DNA from: an uncultured Veillonella sp.
Lineage (GTDB): Bacteria > Bacillota > Negativicutes > Veillonellales > Veillonellaceae
Length of the DNA: 12,381 nucleotides
Direction of reading: 5' to 3'
Assembly (NCBI GenBank): GCA_934202215.1
Contig: CAKPXR010000040.1
Span: 1-12,381 of the forward strand
Position 1 is the first letter of the stretch. The number at the start of each line of letters is the position of its first letter. The position numbers and the translations under genes were made by a program. The notes beneath the pieces are model-generated. The model saw only the letters and a list, made by a program, of their open reading frames with translations, did not search any database and had not been told where the DNA came from. Of the stretch, positions 1 to 7,544 are shown piece by piece.

Positions 1-3000
1 TATGTTGCTGCTGGTACAGCTGACACAGATGCTGTTAACGTAGCACAATTAAAGAGCGTTAATCTTGCTTTCACAGGTGACACTGGTAGTGGCGATGTAA
101 ATCTTGCAAATAGTAAATTAGCAGTAAATGGTGATAATACATATATTACAACTACAGCTAATGGTAAGAACATTACTATTGCTGGCAAAAAGCAAGATAT
201 TGCTGTTACAAATGGTACAGCTGCAGCAACTCCAGGTATGGCAGATTCTGCTAACGTAGCTGATGCAATTAATAAGGCTATTGATCAAAATAAATACGGA
301 TGGAACCTTTCCGCTAATGGTGAAGCAACACCAGAAGCAATTGAAAAAGGCAACACTGTAGATTTCTCTGGTGACGACAATATTACGGTTGCTAGAAACA
401 ATAAAAATATCTCTGTATCCTTGAAGAAGAATTTAACTGGCTTGAACAGTGCATCTTTCAAAGATGCAGCAGGCAATGAAACTGTTAAAATTGATGGTGA
501 TAAAGGCATCAATGCAGGCGATAAGAAGATTACTAATGTAGCTGATGGTGTAGCAGATAAAGATGCTGTTAATATGTCTCAATTGAAGAAGACAGACGAT
601 AAAGCTGAAGCTAATAAAACAGCAATTCAACAAAATACTGCAGCGCTTGCTAATAAGATTTCCTTAGAAGGTAATACTGGTTCTACAACAGAGAAATCCT
701 TAAATGATGGACCTGTGAGCTTTAAAATCAAAGGTGAAGACGGACTTACAACTGTAGCTTCTGGCAATGATGTAACTGTTAAACTTGATACAGATACTAA
801 AAATAAAATTGATAACGCTACTAACAACGCTGCTAACGCTGCTGACAAAGATTTGAGCAATTTGAATCCTGCAGGCGAACAAAAAGTTAAAGATTTAGCT
901 GCTTGGAAAGTAGTTGCTAATAGTGGTACTGCTGAAGATGTTAAAGGCGGTGACACAGTTAAATTTATCGATGGTGATAACATCGAAATTACACAAGCTG
1001 GTAAAGACTTTACAATTGCAACTAAGAAAGATGTAACATTTGATAATATTACAGCGACTCAAGGTATTACAGCTCCAACTGTAACCGCTACAACAGGAGT
1101 AGTAACACCTCAAGTAACAGGCTTAACTAATAGAGACTGGACTCCAGGCCAAACACAACCAGTTGCTGGTCGTGCAGCTACAGAAGATCAATTGAAAGCA
1201 GTTGATGATCAAGTAGATGCAAATAAACAAAATATCACTAAAAATACAAATGATATTGCAACCAATAAAGGAAATATCGATAAAAATACAACAGCTATCG
1301 CTCGTAAGATTTTCTTAAATGGTAATACTGGTGTTACAACTAAAAAATCTTTAAGCACTGATGATGTAGACTTCACTATTAAAGGTGAAGATGGTATTAC
1401 TACAATAGCTTCCGGTAATGATGTAACTGTTAAACTTGATACAGCTACTAAAGATAAAATCGAAAACGCTGCAGACAAAGATTTGAGCAATTTGAATCCA
1501 GCCGGTGAGCAAAAGGTTAAAGATTTAGCTGCTTGGAAAGTAGTTGCTAATAGTGGTACTGCTGAAGATGTTAAAGGTGGCGATACTGTTAAATACATTA
1601 ATGGTGATAACATCGTAATTACGCAATCTGGTAAAGAGTTTACATTTGCAACTAAGCCAGATGTAACATTTGATAGTGTAACTGCAAATCAAACTATCAC
1701 TGCTCCAACAGTTAAAGCTACAACTGGTGTAGAAACACCTCAAGTGACAGGTTTAACTAATAAAACTTGGGATCCAACGAATATTACATCAGGTCGTGCC
1801 GCAACTGAAGATCAATTGAAAGCAGTTGATGATCAAGCTAAAGCAAATAAAAATAAAATTGATCAAAATACAGCAGACATTACTCAAAATACAGCAGATA
1901 TTGCTGATAACAAGCAAAAGATTGCAGATAATAAAGCAGCAATTGATAAAAATGCCGGCGATATTGCAAAAAATACATCAGATATTGCTGCAAACAAAGC
2001 AGCTATCGATGCTAATAAAGATAATATCGACAAGAACACAACTGCTATTGCACGTAAGATTTCCTTAGGTGGTGACACAGGTTCTACAACTGAGAAATCC
2101 TTGAGCACAGGCGATGTGAAGTTTAATGTTAAGGGTGAAAATGGTATTACTACTGTAGCTAGTGGTGATGATGTAACTGTTAAATTGGATAATGCTACAA
2201 AAGATAAAATCGATAATGCCGCAGACCAAAATTTGAGCAACTTGACTCCAGCTGGTAAACAACAAGTTAAAGATTTAGCAGCTTGGAATGTAGTAGCTAA
2301 CAATGAAACTGCTGAAAAGGTTCAAGGTGGCGATACAGTTAAGTTTATCGATGGTGACAATGTTTCTATTACTCAAAATGGTAAAGAATTCACTATTGCG
2401 ACTAAGAAAGATGTAACATTTGATAATGTAACAGTAAATCAAAAAATTACAGCTCCAGAAGTAAGTGGCTTAACAAATACAACTTGGGATCCAACTAATA
2501 TTAAGTCTGGCCGTGCGGCTACAGAAGATCAATTAAAAGCAGTTGATGATCAAGTAACGACTAATAAAGCTAACATTGCTACAAATGCTGATAATATTAA
2601 AGCTAATAAAGATAATATTGCAGCAAATAAAGCTCAAATTGACAAAAATACAACTGCTATCGCTCGTAAAATCTCTTTAGGTAGTGATAATGGTGATACA
2701 TCTGAAAAATCTTTGAGCACAGGCGATGTTAAATTCAATATTAAAGGTACAAACGGCATTACAACTGAAGCTAATGGTGACGATGTAACTGTTAAATTAG
2801 ATGATGCTACAAAAAATCAAATCGATAATGCGGCAACCCGAGATTTGAACAATTTGACTCCAGCTGGTGAACAAAAAGTTAAAGATTTATCCGCATGGAA
2901 TGTTGTAGCAAACAATGGTGCTGCTGAAAAAGTTGAAGGTGGTAATACAGTTAAGTTTATTGATGGTAAAAACATCTCCATTACACAAAATGGTAAAGAC

Positions 3001-4425
3001 TTCACAATTGCTACCAATAAAGATGTAACATTTGATACTGTAACTGCTAACGACACTATTACAGCTCCAAAAGTTAAGGCTACAACTGGTGTAGAAACTC
3101 CAGCGGTTACTGGCTTAACTAATACGGATTGGGTTCCAGGTCAAACGCAACCTGTATCTGGTCGTGCTGCAACAGAGGATCAATTGAAGAAAGTTGATGA
3201 TCAAGTAGCAGCAAATAAAGCTAACATTGCTAAAAATGCTGATGATATTAAAACTAATAAGGATAATATTGCCGCAAATAAAGCTCAAATCGATACAAAT
3301 ACAGCAGCTATTGCTCGTAAGATTTCCTTAGGTGGTAACACTGGTTCTACAACTGAAAAATCCTTGAGCACAGGCGATGTGAAATTCAACATTAAAGGCG
3401 ACAACGGTTTGACAACTGTAGCTAATGGTGAAGATGTAACTGTTAAAATCGATGATGTAACAAAAGCAAAAATCGATAATGCAGGAAATCAAGATTTGAG
3501 CAACTTAACAGATGCTGGTAAACAACAAGTTAAAGATCTATCTGCATGGAACGTAACTGCAGCTGGCGGTACTGTAGAAAAAGTACAAGGTGGCGATACA
3601 GTTAAATTCCAAGCTGGTGATAACCTTGAAGTTAAACAAGATAAAACTACTTTCACATATAGCCTAGCTAAAGATGTAAAAGGTCTTAACAGTGTAACTG
3701 TAGGTGATGAAAACGGTGAATCTACTAAGATTACTCCTGCAGGTACAACTGTAAAAGATGCAGCTGGTAACTCTACAACAGTTAACGGCGCAGGCATGAC
3801 TATTAATCCTGCAAACTCTACAGCTAGCCCAGTATCTCTTACTGTAGATGGCTTGAACAACGGTGGTAACCAAATTCATGGTGTAGCACCTGGTACAGCT
3901 GATACAGATGCAGTAAATGTGGGCCAATTGAAAAATACTCAAGCTGGTTTACAAGAAGCTATTAATCGTGTCGGTGTTGAAACACAACGTGTTGGTGCTC
4001 ATGCGGCGGCTATGGCAGCATTGAAACCAATCCAATATGATCCATTAGAGCCAACACAAATCATGGCTGGTATTGGTAATTATCGTGGTGAAACAGCTGG
4101 TGCCATTGGTATTGCTCATTATAAAACTGAGGATACTATGTTCAATATAGGTGTTACTCTTGGATCTAATCATAATATGATTAATGCTGGCGTAACTCAT
4201 AAATTTGGTGGTAGCCGTGAGAAAAAAGAGGCTATCCCTGAACGTTATAAAGCTGGCCCAATTAGTTCTATCTATGTAATGCAAGATGAAGTAACTCAAT
4301 TGCGTTCTGAAAATGAACAACAAAAATCTAAACTTGATGAACAACAACTCAAATTAGATCAACAACAATCTGAGATTAATGATTTAAAAGCTATGGTAAA
4401 TCAATTACTTACTAAAATGTCTTAA
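1..4425 (+). CDS. Trimeric autotransporter adhesin (YadA/Hia-like), 5'-truncated by window edge
   Basis: The reading frame is open from base 1, so this is the C-terminal 1474 residues of a larger surface adhesin; the ATG at 238 is internal and not the start. Such proteins are secreted as trimers through a C-terminal outer-membrane barrel and mediate attachment, autoaggregation or biofilm formation. In order: a neck motif (GTADTDAVNVAQLK, codons 6-19), head-type strands, a second neck (DAVNMSQLK), five copies of a roughly 200-residue module (655-3678), a final neck (DAVNVGQLK near 3907-3933), a YadA-type anchor (about 3937-4209) and a 71-residue C-terminal extension. Each full module has a Trp-containing domain (AWxVVAN...GGDTVKF), a GRAATEDQL neck and an asparagine-rich coiled-coil stalk. 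Signal peptide and N-terminal head lie outside the window. The family assignment is firm; ligand and name of the paralogue cannot be told. Two hairpins follow the stop. Confidence 0.95.
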   Translation, partial: YVAAGTADTDAVNVAQLKSVNLAFTGDTGSGDVNLANSKLAVNGDNTYITTTANGKNITIAGKKQDIAVTNGTAAATPGMADSANVADAINKAIDQNKYGWNLSANGEATPEAIEKGNTVDFSGDDNITVARNNKNISVSLKKNLTGLNSASFKDAAGNETVKIDGDKGINAGDKKITNVADGVADKDAVNMSQLKKTDDKAEANKTAIQQNTAALANKISLEGNTGSTTEKSLNDGPVSFKIKGEDGLTTVASGNDVTVKLDTDTKNKIDNATNNAANAADKDLSNLNPAGEQKVKDLAAWKVVANSGTAEDVKGGDTVKFIDGDNIEITQAGKDFTIATKKDVTFDNITATQGITAPTVTATTGVVTPQVTGLTNRDWTPGQTQPVAGRAATEDQLKAVDDQVDANKQNITKNTNDIATNKGNIDKNTTAIARKIFLNGNTGVTTKKSLSTDDVDFTIKGEDGITTIASGNDVTVKLDTATKDKIENAADKDLSNLNPAGEQKVKDLAAWKVVANSGTAEDVKGGDTVKYINGDNIVITQSGKEFTFATKPDVTFDSVTANQTITAPTVKATTGVETPQVTGLTNKTWDPTNITSGRAATEDQLKAVDDQAKANKNKIDQNTADITQNTADIADNKQKIADNKAAIDKNAGDIAKNTSDIAANKAAIDANKDNIDKNTTAIARKISLGGDTGSTTEKSLSTGDVKFNVKGENGITTVASGDDVTVKLDNATKDKIDNAADQNLSNLTPAGKQQVKDLAAWNVVANNETAEKVQGGDTVKFIDGDNVSITQNGKEFTIATKKDVTFDNVTVNQKITAPEVSGLTNTTWDPTNIKSGRAATEDQLKAVDDQVTTNKANIATNADNIKANKDNIAANKAQIDKNTTAIARKISLGSDNGDTSEKSLSTGDVKFNIKGTNGITTEANGDDVTVKLDDATKNQIDNAATRDLNNLTPAGEQKVKDLSAWNVVANNGAAEKVEGGNTVKFIDGKNISITQNGKDFTIATNKDVTFDTVTANDTITAPKVKATTGVETPAVTGLTNTDWVPGQTQPVSGRAATEDQLKKVDDQVAANKANIAKNADDIKTNKDNIAANKAQIDTNTAAIARKISLGGNTGSTTEKSLSTGDVKFNIKGDNGLTTVANGEDVTVKIDDVTKAKIDNAGNQDLSNLTDAGKQQVKDLSAWNVTAAGGTVEKVQGGDTVKFQAGDNLEVKQDKTTFTYSLAKDVKGLNSVTVGDENGESTKITPAGTTVKDAAGNSTTVNGAGMTINPANSTASPVSLTVDGLNNGGNQIHGVAPGTADTDAVNVGQLKNTQAGLQEAINRVGVETQRVGAHAAAMAALKPIQYDPLEPTQIMAGIGNYRGETAGAIGIAHYKTEDTMFNIGVTLGSNHNMINAGVTHKFGGSREKKEAIPERYKAGPISSIYVMQDEVTQLRSENEQQKSKLDEQQLKLDQQQSEINDLKAMVNQLLTKMS
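655..3678 (+). repeat. Five-copy modular repeat array in the adhesin passenger
   Basis: Each copy begins at the KI(S/F)L motif after a coiled-coil stalk. Boundaries are 655-1305 (217 aa), 1306-2055 (250 aa), 2056-2667 (204 aa), 2668-3318 (217 aa) and 3319-3678 (120 aa, incomplete, merging into the terminal neck region). Length differences come mainly from the stalk and from small indels: copy 1 has a few extra residues before the KDLSNL motif, and copy 3 lacks about 11 residues between ITAP and VSGLTN. Copies 1 and 2 share 62 identical bases (886-947 and 1516-1577), so this is a plausible substrate for homologous recombination or gene conversion. Seen directly in the sequence; boundaries are my choice of register. 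Confidence 0.93.
1837..2046 (+). repeat. Ten tandem heptads (21-bp period) forming a long coiled-coil stalk
   Basis: Ten consecutive 7-residue units follow the pattern I-x-x-N-(T/K/A)-x-x, for example IDQNTAD, ITQNTAD, IADNKQK. Isoleucine sits in heptad position a and asparagine in position d. In trimeric autotransporter stalks, Asn at position d is known to coordinate anions in the core of the three-helix coil. The other stalks in this protein have about 2 heptads (before copy 1), 4 (copies 1/2), 5 (3/4) and 5 (4/5), so this one is about twice as long or more. At DNA level this is an imperfect 21-bp tandem repeat that could expand or contract in frame. Confidence 0.9.
3937..4209 (+). other. 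YadA-like membrane anchor domain (within the adhesin CDS)
   Basis: After the last neck, a short helix (QAGLQEAINRVGVETQRVGA) leads into about four amphipathic strands rich in Gly and alternating hydrophobics, with motifs IMAGIGNYRG, GAIGIAHYK, FNIGVTLGS and INAGVTHKFG. This is the arrangement of the C-terminal translocator of trimeric autotransporters, where each subunit gives four strands to a 12-stranded outer-membrane barrel. Normally the protein ends with the last strand and an aromatic residue; here the chain continues, see the next entry. Confidence 0.88.
4210..4422 (+). other. C-terminal 71-residue extension with coiled coil after the anchor
   Basis: Beyond the final barrel strand the protein adds a basic/acidic linker (SREKKEAIPERYKAG) and then a predicted coiled coil from about codon 1422 (SSIYVMQDEVTQLRSENEQQ) to the stop, with Leu/Ile/Val spaced in heptads and many Gln, Lys and Glu. 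Since the last strand of such anchors ends on the inner side, the tail is expected to project into the periplasm as a trimeric coil. It has no Cys, no hydrophobic membrane segment and no recognisable SLH domain. Function unknown; tethering to peptidoglycan or assembly is a guess. Confidence 0.8.
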
Positions 4426-4453
4426 TCGATAGAATTGCTGTGATAGAGTACTT

Positions 4454-4490
4454 CTAATAGGTTCTCTAATTATATTAGAGAACCTATTAG
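4454..4490. repeat. Perfect 17-bp inverted repeat after the adhesin gene
   Basis: Arms 4454-4470 and 4474-4490 are perfect reverse complements with a 3-nt loop (tat). It lies 28 bases after the adhesin stop. There is no T-run on the right side, so it is not a canonical intrinsic terminator on the + strand; it may instead stabilise the 3' end of the adhesin mRNA or act as a first, weak terminator before the strong one at 4511. Confidence 0.7.
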
Positions 4491-4510
4491 ATACCTATCT
4501 ATAGGAAAAT

Positions 4511-4550
4511 AAAAACTCCCTATGACACTATTGTGTCATAGGGAGTTTTT
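4511..4550. terminator. Bidirectional intrinsic terminator between adhesin and fruA
   Basis: Perfect 18-bp arms (4511-4528 and 4533-4550) around a 4-nt loop, with core CTCCCTATGACAC. The arm ends give five T on the + strand at 4546-4550, and the A-run at 4511-4515 plus the A-rich stretch before it gives a T-rich tract on the - strand. It lies 85 bases after the adhesin stop and 33 bases after the fruA stop, so it can end transcription of both convergent units. Confidence 0.93.
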
Positions 4551-4583
4551 CTATATGTACTAGAATTATACTAGCTTTCATAA

Positions 4584-6569
4584 TTATTTTTTAAGGCTTG
4601 GTTTTAATAGTGCTAAGATGATACACGCTATAACAGAACCGATTGCAATGGATGCAAGGTATAGAAGTGGGTTACCGATGGTAGGTACTACGAAGATACC
4701 ACCGTGTGGAGCGCGTAGTGTACATTCGAAGAACATGGATAACGCACCAGCTGTACCAGCACCGATGATGCAAGCTGGTAATACGCGAACTGGATCAGCT
4801 GCTGCAAATGGAATAGCACCTTCTGTGATGAAGGAAAGACCCATGATGTAGTTAGTGATACCAGATTTACGTTCCGCCTCTGTAAAGCGACTAGGGAAGA
4901 ATGTAGTACAAAGAGCAATTGCTAATGGAGGAACCATGCCGCCTGCCATGACAGCCGCCATAATACCGTATTCGCCAGTAGCAAGAGCACCTGTACCGAT
5001 AACGTAAGCAGCTTTGTTTACAGGGCCACCCATATCAACGGACATCATAGCGCCAAAGATAAGACCTAACAATACGCGGCTAGTAGTGCCCATGGATTGT
5101 AAGGAGTCCATTAACCAGTAGTTAAGTGCGGATACAGGAGGGTTAATTACGAATGTAATAGCAAGACCGATGAACAATACACCCAGTACAGGATAGAAGA
5201 GAACTGGTTTTGTACCTTCTAATGCTTGAGGCAAACCAGATACTAATTTCTTAACTAATAATACTAAATAACCTGCTGCAAAGCCGGCAATCAATGCACC
5301 AAGGAAACCAGAGCCACCTTGGTTAGCCAACAAGCCACCAACGAAACCAGCTACAAGACCTGGACGATCAGCAATACTCATAGCGATGTAACCAGCTAGT
5401 ACAGGTAACATGAAGCCGAAGGAAGCACCACCGATTTGCATTAAGAATGCAGATAGAGGGTTGCCAGAACCGAAGTTTTTAGGGTTTGCAGGATTAAATG
5501 TATCAAATAAGAATGCAAGGGCAATCAAAATACCGCCACCGATAACGAATGGCAACATGTGAGATACGCCGTTCATCAAGTGTTTGTAGATTTGACGACC
5601 TACGCTGTCAGATGCGCTAGCAGCAATTTCAGCAGCTTCGCGGTCTGCCGCGGATGCTTGGTATACAGGTGCTGTACCAGCCATTGCTTCTGTTAGCAGC
5701 TCTTCTGCCTTGTTGATGCCGTTTGCAACCTTAGTTTGAATCATCGGTTTGCCATTGAAGCGAGCCATTTCCACTTGGCGGTCAGAAGCGACGATTATGC
5801 ATTTCGCATGTTTGATTTCTTCTGCTGTAAGAGCATCTTTTACGCCAGACGCACCATTTTTTTCTACTTTTAAGGAAATACCCATTTCTTTAGCTTTGCG
5901 CTCTAAAGACTCGGCAGCCATGTATGTATGAGCGATACCAGTAGGGCAACCAGTTACTGCTAATACGTCGTAATGAGGGTTATCTACGGTGATTTTTTCA
6001 ATGGTTGTAGCGGTTTCAGTAGCTGCGTCTGCCGCACTAGTGCCAGAGGTTTCGGATTCCGTTGGTTGAGGCTCTGTTGTTTTGATGAAACCTTCTACGG
6101 ATGGATCGAAATTACCTTGTTCTTTAGCGGTTATGAGTTCGAAGAAGCGTTCTACCGTTGGAGCGGCAATAAGTGCTTCTTTGAAGTCCGGGTCGATAAC
6201 CATCATAGCTAATTGGCTCAATACCTCTACATGAGTATCAGCAGCACCTTCAGGGGCAGCAATCATAAAAAATAATCGAGATGGCTGACCGTCGAGTGCT
6301 TCAAAGTCTACGCCGTGAGGAACGACCATAGCTGCGAGGCCTGCTTCTTTTACACCTGCAGATTTAGCATGTGGTGTAGCGATGCCGTCGCCAAGGCCAG
6401 TAGAACCAGATTCTTCACGAGCAAAAACAGCTGCTAAGTACTCACCTTTATCGATGAGGTTGCCCCCTTTTTCCATTAACTCTCCCAAGGTGTAAATGGC
6501 GTCAGCCTTTGTGACAGGGTCTGCATTCAGCAGAACGGATTGAGGTTTTAATAAATCAGTGATTTGCAT
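4584..6569 (-). CDS. fruA: Fructose-specific PTS enzyme IIABC
   Basis: Membrane permease that takes up fructose and phosphorylates it to fructose-1-phosphate using phosphate from HPr. The 661 residues carry three domains in order. Residues 1-150 are EIIA of the fructose/mannitol family with active His67 in GIATPHAKS. Residues about 195-298 are EIIB with active Cys208 in VTGCPTGIAHTYMAAE. Residues about 325-661 are EIIC with several hydrophobic segments and the motifs MSVDMGGPVNKAAY and GLSFITEGAIPFAAADP. Ser/Thr/Glu/Ala-rich linkers (about 160-192 and 300-322) join the domains. Length and order match the Firmicute FruA type. The ATG at 6569 is preceded by AAGGAG at 7-nt spacing. It is the last gene of the leftward cluster, 33 nt after fruK, and ends before the terminator at 4511-4550. 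Confidence 0.96.
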   Translation of the reverse strand: MQITDLLKPQSVLLNADPVTKADAIYTLGELMEKGGNLIDKGEYLAAVFAREESGSTGLGDGIATPHAKSAGVKEAGLAAMVVPHGVDFEALDGQPSRLFFMIAAPEGAADTHVEVLSQLAMMVIDPDFKEALIAAPTVERFFELITAKEQGNFDPSVEGFIKTTEPQPTESETSGTSAADAATETATTIEKITVDNPHYDVLAVTGCPTGIAHTYMAAESLERKAKEMGISLKVEKNGASGVKDALTAEEIKHAKCIIVASDRQVEMARFNGKPMIQTKVANGINKAEELLTEAMAGTAPVYQASAADREAAEIAASASDSVGRQIYKHLMNGVSHMLPFVIGGGILIALAFLFDTFNPANPKNFGSGNPLSAFLMQIGGASFGFMLPVLAGYIAMSIADRPGLVAGFVGGLLANQGGSGFLGALIAGFAAGYLVLLVKKLVSGLPQALEGTKPVLFYPVLGVLFIGLAITFVINPPVSALNYWLMDSLQSMGTTSRVLLGLIFGAMMSVDMGGPVNKAAYVIGTGALATGEYGIMAAVMAGGMVPPLAIALCTTFFPSRFTEAERKSGITNYIMGLSFITEGAIPFAAADPVRVLPACIIGAGTAGALSMFFECTLRAPHGGIFVVPTIGNPLLYLASIAIGSVIACIILALLKPSLKK

Positions 6570-6576
6570 ATATGAA

Positions 6577-6582
6577 CTCCTT
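6577..6582 (-). promoter_or_regulatory. Ribosome binding site of fruA
   Basis: On the minus strand AAGGAG lies 7 nt before the ATG of fruA, which supports that start. It lies in the 33-nt gap between fruK and fruA, where there is no room for a separate promoter and terminator, so fruA is probably co-transcribed with fruK. Confidence 0.85.
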
Positions 6583-6602
6583 GATGCAAATAAAATATAA
6601 AA

Positions 6603-7517
6603 CTAGTTAACTCGTACTTGTGAAAGTAGTGCTTCTACTTCTGCAAGTGTAGCGAGATTTTCAGAGTAAGCAGAGGCAGAGCCACTGGAGATACCCCAGT
6701 AGAGAGCCTCTTGTAAGTTACCTGTTTTTTCAAAGCCTGTTATAAATCCAGCTACCATGGAATCGCCAGCGCCTACAGAATTTACGAGTGTCCCTTTAGG
6801 AGCTGGACTCGTATATACTGTCCCGTCAGCAGTGACTAAAATGGCACCATCACCGGCCATAGAGATAAGTACATGTTGTGCGCCTTTCTCTTGTAATGCC
6901 TTAGCTGCTTCTACGAGGTCATCTTTTGTGGAAAGGGTACGACCAAAGATTTCACTAAGTTCGTGATTATTTGGTTTAATTAAGAACGGTTTATATGGCA
7001 AGACTCGTGTGAGCAAGTCTTTTGTAGCATCTACTACAATGCGAATATTTTTGTGTTGCAAGCGCTCCATAATGAGTTCGTACATATCGCTTGGTAAGCT
7101 GGAAGGAATACTGCCTGCAAGGATTAATGTATCTTGCTCAGTCAATGCATCGAGCTGTGCATAGAGGGCTTCTAGTTCGTCGTCTGCGATGATAGGGCCA
7201 CGACCGTTAATTTCTGTTTCCTCATCAGAGGCTTTCACCTTAACATTGATGCGGGTTAAACCTTCGCGGAGGCGAATGAAATCTTCTTTTACGCCGAATC
7301 TATTGAGCTGCGTAACGATTTCTTCACCTGTAAAGCCGGCAATAAAACCGAGTGCCGTTGTATCCATACCCAGATTGTTGAGTACGATGGATACGTTGAT
7401 GCCCTTGCCACCCCCAAGAACGTACTCTTGAGTGGTGCGATTAATGGTCCCCGTCTTGAGGTGATCAAGACGTACGATATAATCGAGAGCTGGGTTAAAG
7501 GTAATGGTGTAAATCAT
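6603..7517 (-). CDS. fruK: 1-phosphofructokinase
   Basis: Cytoplasmic PfkB-family kinase that converts fructose-1-phosphate, the product of the neighbouring FruA, to fructose-1,6-bisphosphate with ATP. The 304 residues have the usual family length. The substrate-site glycine motif GGGKGINVS is at 35-43, an IKPNNHELSEIFG motif at 180-192, and the C-terminal signature NSVGAGDSMVAGF at 246-258, with Asp252 as the expected catalytic base. The N-terminal MIYTITFNPALD is characteristic of FruK/LacC-type enzymes. The start ATG at 7517 has AAGGGGAG 5 nt upstream. LacC (tagatose-6-phosphate kinase) is the main alternative, but the pairing with a fructose EIIABC favours FruK. The gene follows nhaC by 27 nt and no DeoR-type fruR precedes it, unlike many fru operons. 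Confidence 0.95.
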   Translation of the reverse strand: MIYTITFNPALDYIVRLDHLKTGTINRTTQEYVLGGGKGINVSIVLNNLGMDTTALGFIAGFTGEEIVTQLNRFGVKEDFIRLREGLTRINVKVKASDEETEINGRGPIIADDELEALYAQLDALTEQDTLILAGSIPSSLPSDMYELIMERLQHKNIRIVVDATKDLLTRVLPYKPFLIKPNNHELSEIFGRTLSTKDDLVEAAKALQEKGAQHVLISMAGDGAILVTADGTVYTSPAPKGTLVNSVGAGDSMVAGFITGFEKTGNLQEALYWGISSGSASAYSENLATLAEVEALLSQVRVN

Positions 7518-7544
7518 ACAAACTCCCCTTTGAGATAATACTAA

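Noticed and set aside
1826..2068. Open frame on the plus strand in a shifted frame over the long heptad stalk
   Set aside because: It is a low-complexity Ile/Lys/Gln product of reading the 21-bp repeats out of frame, not a gene.
655..3318. CRISPR-like repeat and spacer arrangement
   Set aside because: The repeats are long, coding, in frame and imperfect, and correspond to protein modules; there are no short palindromic repeats with unique spacers.
285..4347. Many long open frames on the minus strand inside the adhesin gene
   Set aside because: They recur at the same place in each module, have Ser/Leu/Val-rich composition typical of the complement of Lys/Asn/Thr-rich repeats, and lack ribosome binding sites. 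They are shadows of the adhesin frame.
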